Both the position numbers and the translations under genes were made by a program. Below are positions 1 through 6,148 of a stretch of 6,148 nt of DNA, piece after piece. Origin of the DNA: an uncultured Verrucomicrobiota bacterium (GTDB lineage: Bacteria; Verrucomicrobiota; Kiritimatiellia; RFP12; UBA1067); contig CAMZET010000093.1 in the NCBI GenBank assembly GCA_947305825.1, forward strand, positions 1-6,148. The letters run 5' to 3'. Under the pieces are notes generated by a model. The model ran no database searches. It was not told the DNA's origin and worked only from the letters and a program-made list of their open reading frames with translations. Each line of letters begins with the position of its first letter. The first letter of the stretch is position 1.

Positions 1-48
1 GGGGATATTCCAGACTCCTAGCTCCTCAAAGCGGGCGGCGGCGAATTT
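1..48. other. Left-edge stretch without recognisable gene
   Basis: No gene can be supported here. Reading in frame 1 gives six codons and then a TAG stop at 19-21, so this could be the last few residues of an upstream gene, but that is too short to judge. Two copies of CTCCT lie at 15-19 and 22-26; no stable hairpin followed by a T-run is visible. The symporter reading frame stays open to the left edge, but no family-like residues are seen upstream of its start. Confidence 0.4.
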
Positions 49-57
49 TGGTATAAT
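49..57 (+). promoter_or_regulatory. Extended -10 promoter element for the symporter gene
   Basis: The sequence TGGTATAAT is a perfect extended -10 box (TGnTATAAT) of the housekeeping sigma-70 type, in an AT-rich pocket within otherwise GC-rich DNA. No TTGACA-like -35 hexamer is found 16-18 bp upstream (around 28-35 the sequence is purine/GC-rich), but extended -10 promoters often do without one. A transcript would be expected to begin about 7 nt downstream, near 63-66, so the mRNA would start only 2-5 nt before the ATG at 68. That the site is used is inferred from sequence only. Confidence 0.6.
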
Positions 58-67
58 GTGTGTCGAT

Positions 68-1597
68 ATGGCAATCAAAATTCTGCTGACGCTAGCATTC
101 CTCGCCTTGATGGTCGGGGTCGGTGTATATTCACGCAAGCATTCCGGTTCCGTGGACGGCTTCGTTCTCGGAGGGAGGAACGTCGGGCCGTGGCTGACGG
201 CGTTCGCCTACGGCACGAGTTATTTCTCGGCGGTGGTGTTCATAGGCTATGCGGGGCAGTTCGGCTGGAAGTACGGGCTCTCGGCGACGTGGATAGGCGT
301 CGGGAACGCGGTTCTTGGTTCGCTTCTGGCGTGGCTCGTTTTGGGGCGGCGGACGATGCTCATGACGCGCCAGATGCAGAGCCGGACTATGCCGGACTTT
401 TTCGGTACGCGGTATTCGTCGGAATGGCTGCGCGTGGCCGCTTCCGTAATCGCTTTCGTGTTCCTGATTCCCTACACGGCCGGCGTCTACAAGGGCATCG
501 GCACGCTTTTCGGCATGGGCTTCGGAATATCGTACCATTACTGCGTGGTGGCCATGGCGGCGCTGACGGCAGTCTATGTCATCCTCGGCGGCTACAAGGC
601 GACGGCGATAAACGACTTCATACAGGGCATAATCATGCTGTTCGGGATAACGGCGGTCATCGTGGCGGTGCTGGGCCTGAAGGGCGGTCTTGTGGACGCG
701 GTGCACAAGATGGCGCTGGTGCCGTCGGATGCGGACCCGGCGGTGAACGGCGGCTTCGCGTCGCTGTTCGGTCCGGACCCGCTTGGACTTCTCGGCGTGG
801 TGGTGCTGACGTCGCTCGGGACGTGGGGCCTGCCGCAGATGGTGGGGAAGTTCTATTCGATAACGGACGCCTCGGCGATACGGCGCGGGACGGTCATTTC
901 GACGGTGTTCGCGTTTGTGGTCGCTGGCGGCTGCTACTTTCTTGGCGGCTTCGGGCGGCTGTTTCCGGCGCCGGAGCGTCTGGCGAACGGGCGTCTCGCG
1001 TTCGACTCCATAATCCCGTCGATGCTCGTCACGCTTCCGGACGCGCTGATTGCGCTGGTGGTGCTGCTCGTCCTGTCCGCGTCGATGTCCACGCTCGCGT
1101 CGCTTGTTTTGACGTCGGCGTCGACGTTGACGCTTGACATCATCTACCGCGACAAGGCGACGAGCGCGGCGGAGGTGGCGGCCGGGCAGATAGATGACTC
1201 CGTGGCGGAGAAAATCGAGCGCCGCAAAGTCGTCGTGATGCGCGTGCTGATTATTTTCTTCATCGCGCTTTCGCTTCTGATTGCGCTCAATCCTCCGACG
1301 TTCATCGCGCAGATGATGGGCATATCGTGGGGTGCGCTTGCCGGCGCGTTTCTGGCGCCGTTCATGCTCGGGCTCTACTGGCGGGGCGTGACGAAAGCGG
1401 CGGTGTGGGCGTCGTTCGCTTGGGGAGTGGGTTTCACGGTCGCGAACATGATGCTCGGCAATCCGGTCAATCCGATAGACTGCGGTGCGCTGGCGATGCT
1501 CGGCGGTTTTCCTGTGGTGTGGCTGGTGTCGCTCGTGACGCCGCGTCTTGACGCCGGGCGCGTCGAGGCCATTTTCAAGTGCTATTCGCGGGCGTGA
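68..1597 (+). CDS. Sodium:solute symporter, SSS/PutP-like family
   Basis: Secondary transporter predicted to couple Na+ entry to uptake of a small solute across the inner membrane; the substrate cannot be read from sequence. The 509-residue length and about 13 hydrophobic segments (first at about 3-21, last at about 469-490) fit the SSS (SLC5-like) family. Family signatures are GYAGQFGWKYGLSATWIG at about 60-77, GGYKATAINDFIQG at about 174-187, and SASMSTL at 337-343. The Ser-Thr pair 341-342 in the last one corresponds to the PutP Na+-site S340/T341. The polar loop at about 360-388 is probably cytoplasmic. The PutP Na+-related Asp of the second segment has no obvious counterpart, as in many SSS members. 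ATG at 56 is an alternative in-frame start (four extra residues, MCVD), but it overlaps the -10 box and neither start has a Shine-Dalgarno sequence. I prefer 68. No terminator follows, so read-through into the TadC-like gene is possible. Confidence 0.9.
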   Translation: MAIKILLTLAFLALMVGVGVYSRKHSGSVDGFVLGGRNVGPWLTAFAYGTSYFSAVVFIGYAGQFGWKYGLSATWIGVGNAVLGSLLAWLVLGRRTMLMTRQMQSRTMPDFFGTRYSSEWLRVAASVIAFVFLIPYTAGVYKGIGTLFGMGFGISYHYCVVAMAALTAVYVILGGYKATAINDFIQGIIMLFGITAVIVAVLGLKGGLVDAVHKMALVPSDADPAVNGGFASLFGPDPLGLLGVVVLTSLGTWGLPQMVGKFYSITDASAIRRGTVISTVFAFVVAGGCYFLGGFGRLFPAPERLANGRLAFDSIIPSMLVTLPDALIALVVLLVLSASMSTLASLVLTSASTLTLDIIYRDKATSAAEVAAGQIDDSVAEKIERRKVVVMRVLIIFFIALSLLIALNPPTFIAQMMGISWGALAGAFLAPFMLGLYWRGVTKAAVWASFAWGVGFTVANMMLGNPVNPIDCGALAMLGGFPVVWLVSLVTPRLDAGRVEAIFKCYSRA

Positions 1598-1616
1598 AAG
1601 CGGCCTAGAACCGTAC

Positions 1617-1627
1617 AAGGAAGGGGG
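1617..1627 (+). promoter_or_regulatory. Ribosome binding site of the TadC-like gene
   Basis: A strong purine run, AAGGAAGGGGG, lies 10 nt upstream of the ATG at 1638. It decides the start of the TadC-like gene. An upstream in-frame TTG at 1548 would lie inside the symporter gene and would translate this binding site as protein. Confidence 0.6.
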
Positions 1628-1637
1628 TTCCGGCGCG

Positions 1638-2564
1638 ATGGCGATTGCAGACTGGGGAGCGGTTGCGATGACGGCGGCGTGGGGGCTGTTTGCGGCCTTC
1701 CTCGCGGCGTATGTCGCCGGCGTCGCCTCCGAAGTCACGTATGTGACGCTGGCGGACGGGCGTCGCCAAGAGCGCTCGATACCGCTGGTATTCAAGCTGC
1801 TCCTGCCGTTCGCCGGGAATTTCGCGGGCGTGTCGCGCCGTCCGTCGCTTGCGGCGCACCGCGCCTCGCTTGACGGTGCGCTCGTGGCCGCCGGTTTCGA
1901 GGGGCTTCTGTCGGCGGACGAGTTCATCGCGCTGGAAATACTCTCGCCGCTCGTCCTCGGCATTTCCTGGGCGACGCTCATCCTCGTGCTCGGTTTCGCG
2001 ATACCGGACTCTCCGTTCGTCACGCTGCGCTCGCCGCTCGTCGTTTTCGGCTTCGCGCTCTTCGCACTCCAGCCGGCGCTGTGGCTGCGCAGCGAACTTC
2101 GCCGCCGCCATGCCGCAATCGCCAAGGCGCTTCCGTTCGTCCTCGACATGCTCACGCTTTCGGTGGAGGCGGGGCTAGACTTCATCAGCGCCCTCCAGCG
2201 CAACTGCTCCGCGCGCAAGATGGATCCGCTCAACGAGGAACTGCTGCGCATGACGAAGGAAATACAGCTCGGTCTTCCGCGCCGCGAGGCTCTCAAACGC
2301 ATGGCGTCGCGTTCGCGCGAGCCTAACCTGCGCAGCGTCGCCAACGCGCTCGTCCAGGCCGACGAACTTGGCGTCTCCATCGGCTCCATGCTGCGCATAC
2401 AGGCCGACCAGATGCGCTCGCAGCGTTTCGCCCGCGCCGAGCGCCTCGCGAACGAGGCTCCGGTAAAGATGCTCTTCCCGCTCATGGTCTTCATTTTCCC
2501 CGCAGTGTTCATCGTCATCCTGGGACCCGTGCTCTCGCAGGCCCTGAAGGATTTCGCATTCTAG
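1638..2564 (+). CDS. tadC: TadC-like type II secretion system F-domain membrane protein
   Basis: Predicted inner-membrane platform subunit of a Tad (type IVc) pilus or related secretion machine. In known Tad systems TadC pairs with TadB and works with the TadA ATPase in pilus assembly. The 308-residue length matches the family. Hydrophobic segments are at about 11-30, 100-122, 132-150 and 277-298. The single T2SSF domain spans about 166-293. It opens with FVLDMLTLSVEAGLDFISAL (167-186), continues through a LGLP..EALKRM stretch near 211-222 and a QADELGVSIGSML stretch (240-252), and ends with the typical TadC tail VKMLFPLMVFIFPAVFIVIL (276-295). TadB has a related domain, but the C-terminal 'FPL..FIFPA.F...LGP' pattern favours TadC. 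The start at 1638 is chosen for its ribosome binding site; the open frame back to TTG 1548 adds 30 residues unlike the family. tadA and tadB are not adjacent here, which is unusual. The next gene follows after 23 bp. Confidence 0.88.
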   Translation: MAIADWGAVAMTAAWGLFAAFLAAYVAGVASEVTYVTLADGRRQERSIPLVFKLLLPFAGNFAGVSRRPSLAAHRASLDGALVAAGFEGLLSADEFIALEILSPLVLGISWATLILVLGFAIPDSPFVTLRSPLVVFGFALFALQPALWLRSELRRRHAAIAKALPFVLDMLTLSVEAGLDFISALQRNCSARKMDPLNEELLRMTKEIQLGLPRREALKRMASRSREPNLRSVANALVQADELGVSIGSMLRIQADQMRSQRFARAERLANEAPVKMLFPLMVFIFPAVFIVILGPVLSQALKDFAF

Positions 2565-2573
2565 CCTTTCAGC

Positions 2574-2579
2574 AGGAGA
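2574..2579 (+). promoter_or_regulatory. Ribosome binding site of the FHA-domain gene
   Basis: AGGAGA, a near-perfect Shine-Dalgarno core, lies 8 nt before the ATG at 2588, in the 23-bp gap after the TadC-like gene. Confidence 0.65.
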
Positions 2580-2587
2580 TTTGCGCA

Positions 2588-4021
2588 ATGTCCAAACGAC
2601 CGCAGTTATTGGTAATGACGGGCCCGCTCGCGGGCAAGCGCTTCCCGGTGCCGCCGGGCGGCCTTCGCCTTGGCCGTTCAAGCTCCAACGACGTGCACGT
2701 GCCCGACGAAGAGCTTTCGCGCAACCACTGCCTTTTCGAGCAAGCGGGCGACGACGGCATACACGTCATAGACCTGGCGAGCGCGAACGGCACATACGTC
2801 AACAGCGAGCCTCTCGGCGCCGACGCCAAGCGGCTGAATTACGGGGACATAATCGAGGCCGGCACGACCGTGCTAAAGGTGGTGGACGAAGACACGCCGA
2901 GCGCGCTGGTGCCGCCGCCCGGCACGTCGGCGTCTGGCGGGTCCGCGTCGGCGTCGTCCGCGTATTCCGCGTCGGCCGGCGCCGTGTCGCCGTCGTCCCC
3001 ATCGGTGGATTTGGGGCTGGACGGCGTGAAGGGGTCGGAACTCGTCGCCGGGGCGGCGGCCTCGCCCGCAGCGCGCAAGCGCAACGCCATCGCCAACGTC
3101 CTGTGGGGAGTCGTCGCGCTTTCCGTCGCTACCCTCATCGCGCTGATTCTCCTCGTGCCGCCGTCGCAGCCGCCAAGCCCTCGCCCGACGCCGGCCGGCG
3201 ACGACGCCGGCGCGCCAGTCACGGAACTCTTCTACGAAAAGGTGGAGGCCGACTCCTCGCGCATTTTCCGCTATTGCATGACGGTCGACTCTTCCGGGCT
3301 CCTTCGCGTCGCCTACGACGACGTGCCCGGCGAGAACCGCCATGTCGACAAATCAACGCGCCTTTCGGAAGCCGCCATGAAGCGCATTGCGGAAATCTTC
3401 CAGACGAAAGGATGGGACGCGCTGGACGCGGCCTATACTGGCGCGAGCGCGGAGGAGGAAAACGCGCTGCGGAGCCTGCGCATCAAGACGCTCGCCGGCA
3501 GCAGGGTTCGGGAGGTGCTCGTCGAAAACAGCCAGGAGCCGGCGGCGTTCCAGGCGGTGCGCGAGGCTTTGGAGACGTTTTCGCGCAACGAGCTGGGCGT
3601 CTGGGCTCTGCAGTATTCGACGGAGCAGCTTATCGAACTCTCGAAGGAGAGCGCGCGCGTGGCGGACATGAAATGGGAAGAGCGCGACGTCGAAACGGGC
3701 AATCTCGCCGCCGCTATCGCCGCGTATTCCGAAGCGGTGTTCTACCTTGACACGGTGAAGCCGAAGCCGCCGGCCTATGCGACGCTGAAGGACAAGCTTC
3801 ACCGCGCCAACGCCGAGCTCGACCGCCGCTACAAGGACCAGCGCTTCAACGTGGACAAGGCGATAAACCTGAAAGACTGGCAGGCGGCGCAGCGCGAATT
3901 GCGCGTCCTGCTTGAGCTCGTGACAGACCAGAACGACGAGCGCCACGCCGAGGCGCGGGCGAAACTCGTGGATGTGGAGCGCCGCCTTGGCGGCGGCAAG
4001 GGGAAGGGAGGTGCGAAATGA
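2588..4021 (+). CDS. FHA-domain single-pass membrane protein with TPR-like extracytoplasmic region
   Basis: A 477-residue membrane protein in four parts. (1) An FHA domain at about 7-99 carries the expected phosphothreonine-binding residues: G29-R30-S31, S44-R45-N46-H47, and N67-G68-T69 followed by N72. (2) A linker at about 101-165 is rich in Ser, Ala, Pro and Gly. (3) One membrane helix lies at about 168-191; ARKR at 162-165 just before it predicts the FHA domain inside the cell and the rest outside the membrane. (4) After a proline-rich stretch there is an unrecognised alpha/beta region (about 210-345), then charged helical repeats resembling TPRs (about 365-468). FHA domains read phosphothreonine, so this protein may relay a Ser/Thr-kinase signal to the envelope; that is inference, and no kinase is in the window. 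The gene sits between a TadC-like gene and a PEGA gene and overlaps the latter by ATGA. The specific biological role is unknown. Confidence 0.87.
   Translation: MSKRPQLLVMTGPLAGKRFPVPPGGLRLGRSSSNDVHVPDEELSRNHCLFEQAGDDGIHVIDLASANGTYVNSEPLGADAKRLNYGDIIEAGTTVLKVVDEDTPSALVPPPGTSASGGSASASSAYSASAGAVSPSSPSVDLGLDGVKGSELVAGAAASPAARKRNAIANVLWGVVALSVATLIALILLVPPSQPPSPRPTPAGDDAGAPVTELFYEKVEADSSRIFRYCMTVDSSGLLRVAYDDVPGENRHVDKSTRLSEAAMKRIAEIFQTKGWDALDAAYTGASAEEENALRSLRIKTLAGSRVREVLVENSQEPAAFQAVREALETFSRNELGVWALQYSTEQLIELSKESARVADMKWEERDVETGNLAAAIAAYSEAVFYLDTVKPKPPAYATLKDKLHRANAELDRRYKDQRFNVDKAINLKDWQAAQRELRVLLELVTDQNDERHAEARAKLVDVERRLGGGKGKGGAK
2924..3004 (+). repeat. Low-complexity Ser/Ala/Pro linker-coding tract
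   Basis: Imperfect repeats of units such as GCGTCG and TCCGCG encode residues about 113-139 of the FHA protein, made largely of Ser, Ala, Gly and Pro. It forms the flexible cytoplasmic tether between the FHA domain and the membrane helix. The repetition could allow length variation between strains, but that cannot be tested from one sequence. Confidence 0.5.
4006..4011 (+). promoter_or_regulatory. Ribosome binding site of the PEGA gene, inside the FHA gene
   Basis: GGGAGG followed by TG lies 6 nt before the ATG at 4018, within the last codons of the FHA gene. The surrounding purine run (AAGGGGAAGGGAGG) is read in the upstream gene as a Gly/Lys-rich tail. With the ATGA overlap this predicts translational coupling. 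Confidence 0.65.
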
Positions 4022-5378
4022 AGCGAGCCGAGTCCAGGCCGGCGGCGTATTTTGCGGCGTTCTTGGCGGCATTTGCGGTCGCGGCGGGCGCGTTTGGAAC
4101 CCCGGCGCAGAAAAAGCCGGTGCGCGTCGATTTGACGAGCCGCCCCGAAGGCGCGGAAGTCGCCGTCGACGGCGAAGTGCGCGGCGTCACCCCGCTCTCG
4201 CTGTTCGATCTCGCGCCCGGAACGCACCGCGCCAGGTTCTCCCTGAAAGGGCACGAAAGCGCCGACGAGTTCTTCGAGGTCGCCGATTCCCCCCACGTCT
4301 TGCGCCACGCCGCCCTCGAACCGCTCAAAGGGCTCCTGCTGCTCACCACCGAGCCGGCGGGCTGCGAAGTCTCGCAGGACGGCATATCGCTCGGCACGAC
4401 GCCGCGCCTCATCGTCTCGCTCGACGTGAACAAGCCCCACAAGCTCCTGCTCTCGAAGAACGGCTGCCAGCCCAAGACGATTGAAATCCGCTTCAACTCC
4501 CGCGCACCGCTCGTCAGGCACGAAAAGCTCGTACTGGACTCCGGCTCGCTTTCCGTCTCCAGCGTGCCTGTCGGCGCGAAAGTGACGGTGGACGGGATGG
4601 CTCGCGGCGTCGCGCCGCTCGTCCTTTCCGACATTCCGAAGGGGCGCGTCGCCGTCACGTTCGAACTCGAAGGCTACGAGACTGCGAAGCGCGAAATCTC
4701 CGTCGCGGCCGGCGAGACGAAGGAGCTGGCCGTCGCGCTCGAGCCGATTCCGGGTTCGCTTTTCGTCACGAGCGTGCCGGACGCGGCGAGAATCTACGTG
4801 GACGGCGAGGCGTGCGGCAAGGCTCCCGTTTCGCTCGAGCGCGTCAAGCCGGGCGTCCATCTCGTGCGCGCCGAGCTTGACGGCTACGGCACGGTGGCGC
4901 GGGAAGTGAAGGTCGCGCTGGCGCAGAAGGCGAGCGCGGAATTCCGTCTGGAGAGCGTGCGCGGCCGCCTGGAAGTCCGCACCTCGCCGCCCGGAGCGCA
5001 GGTAGTCGTCGACGGCCGGCCCGCCGGCACCACCAAAGCCTCCGGCTCCTCTTCCTCGATAAGCGACGTCCTGATGATTGAAAACCTCGACGCCGGCGAA
5101 CACACGCTCGTCGTGCGCCGCGACGGCTACGCCGAAGTCGTGAAGCATCCCGTCGTCGAGACTTCGCGCACGGCCGTCACCACCGTGAGACTCCACAGGG
5201 TGTTCACGCCGAACGTCGAGATAATCACGTGGTCCGGGTCGTACAAAGGCGTGTTCGTGGACCGCACGGCGGAAGCGCTCACCATCGAAGTCTCGATGGG
5301 CGTGTCGCGCACGTTCATGCTTTCGGAAATCCGTGAAATCAACTGGCTGCTGGACGGGGCCGGGAAGGGCGCGGCGAA

Positions 5379-5382
<4 letters not shown>
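4018..5382 (+). CDS. Exported PEGA-repeat protein
   Basis: A 454-residue protein predicted to act outside the cytoplasm. The N-terminus (residues 1-27) has basic residues and then an Ala/Phe-rich hydrophobic core ending in AGAFG. It could be a cleaved signal peptide or a membrane anchor; no lipobox cysteine is seen. Five PEGA-type beta repeats follow, beginning near residues 34, 105, 176, 246 and 316. Each carries the 'S.P.GA.V.VDG...G..P' pattern or a variant and most end in a 'GY' or similar turn. The spacing is a steady 70-71 residues. The fifth repeat has an insertion of about 11 residues rich in Ser (near 340-350). Residues about 397-446 form a separate, short, beta-rich C-terminal domain that is not PEGA. 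PEGA domains are associated with bacterial surface and envelope proteins, but their ligands are poorly known. The gene overlaps both neighbours (ATGA upstream, GTGA downstream). The function is not identified beyond fold and location. Confidence 0.85.
4117..5154 (+). repeat. Five tandem PEGA repeats (protein-level)
   Basis: Repeat units lie at 4117-4281, 4330-4491, 4543-4704, 4753-4914 and 4963-5154, a period of 210-213 bases. Units 3 and 4 are the most alike (GSLSVSSVP versus GSLFVTSVP, then VDG, AP and a closing GY). Unit 2 is the most diverged (QDG for VDG, NGC in place of GY). The distance from the DG glycine to the closing-turn glycine is 26-27 residues in units 1-4 but 37 in unit 5. Similarity is in protein, not near-identical DNA, so this is old duplication rather than a recent expansion. 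Confidence 0.8.
5362..5369 (+). promoter_or_regulatory. Ribosome binding site of the TlyA gene, inside the PEGA gene
   Basis: GGGAAGGG lies 9 nt before the GTG at 5379, within the last codons of the PEGA gene, where it is read as a Gly/Lys tail. It supports GTG 5379 as the start of the downstream gene. Confidence 0.55.
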
Positions 5383-6119
<737 letters not shown>

Positions 6120-6137
6120 CCTCTCCAGGACCCGGGT

Positions 6138-6148
6138 ATGGCCGATGG
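6138..6148 (+). CDS. Possible start of next gene, cut by window edge
   Basis: An ATG at 6138 follows AGGA (6127-6130) by 7 nt, 18 bp after the TlyA stop, and matches the tight gene spacing of this cluster. Only Met-Ala-Asp and part of a fourth codon are inside the window, so the product cannot be named. Confidence 0.35.

Noticed and set aside
56..67. ATG at 56 as the symporter start
   Set aside because: It overlaps the TATAAT box and lacks a Shine-Dalgarno sequence, so the transcript from that promoter would not include it. It is kept only as an alternative.
1548..1637. N-terminal extension of the TadC-like protein from TTG 1548
   Set aside because: It would overlap the symporter gene, add 30 residues unlike TadC proteins, and translate the ribosome binding site of the ATG at 1638.
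1598..1637. Terminator or new promoter between the symporter and the TadC-like gene
   Set aside because: No hairpin with a T-run and no convincing -35/-10 pair is visible in the 40 bp. Co-transcription is the simpler reading.
131..2518. A 795-codon open frame on the minus strand covering the symporter and the TadC-like gene
   Set aside because: Its product is Arg/His-rich with no membrane segments or recognisable domain, and it runs opposite two convincing genes. Long antisense frames are expected in GC-rich DNA with this codon bias.
2581..3750. A 389-codon + strand frame overlapping the FHA gene
   Set aside because: Arg-rich low-complexity translation without a domain. The FHA frame has intact motifs, a membrane helix and a good ribosome binding site.
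3829..5196. A 455-codon open frame on the minus strand opposite the PEGA gene
   Set aside because: Its composition is skewed to Arg, Ala, Gly and His, it has no domain signal, and it lies opposite clear PEGA repeats with signal peptide and ribosome binding site. It is a shadow frame.

Overview
The window is GC-rich bacterial DNA with five complete genes, all on the + strand. It looks like one compact, tightly spaced gene cluster. Gaps and overlaps in order are 40 bp, 23 bp, a 4-bp ATGA overlap and a 4-bp GTGA overlap. No intrinsic terminator is visible between any of the genes. Most start codons have a clear purine-rich ribosome binding site. The first gene does not, and sits almost on top of an extended -10 promoter. 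FHA and PEGA proteins next to a Tad-type gene, high GC, and frequent ATA isoleucine codons despite the GC bias would fit a PVC-group bacterium (Verrucomicrobiota, Kiritimatiellota or Lentisphaerota). This is an inference from style and gene content, not a proven placement.

Layout. Positions 1-48 hold no recognisable gene. A TGnTATAAT promoter lies at 49-57. Positions 68-1597 encode an SSS-family sodium:solute symporter. Positions 1638-2564 encode a TadC-like type II secretion F-domain membrane protein. Positions 2588-4021 encode a single-pass membrane protein with a cytoplasmic FHA domain and a large extracytoplasmic part ending in TPR-like helices. Positions 4018-5382 encode an exported protein of five PEGA repeats plus a small beta-rich C-terminal domain. 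Positions 5379-6119 encode a TlyA-family rRNA 2'-O-methyltransferase that starts with GTG. A probable further gene begins at 6138 and runs off the right edge.

How they may work together. The middle three genes (TadC-like, FHA-TM-TPR, PEGA) form the interesting block: an inner-membrane pilus-assembly platform subunit, a transmembrane phosphothreonine-reader candidate and an exported repeat protein. The partners usually next to tadC (the tadA ATPase and tadB) are absent from this window. The inferred picture is a split Tad/type IVc-pilus or secretion module with an accessory phospho-signalling envelope arm. The symporter and TlyA are ordinary housekeeping families that appear to flank or share the transcript. 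Nothing here is a mobile element, CRISPR array or RNA gene.
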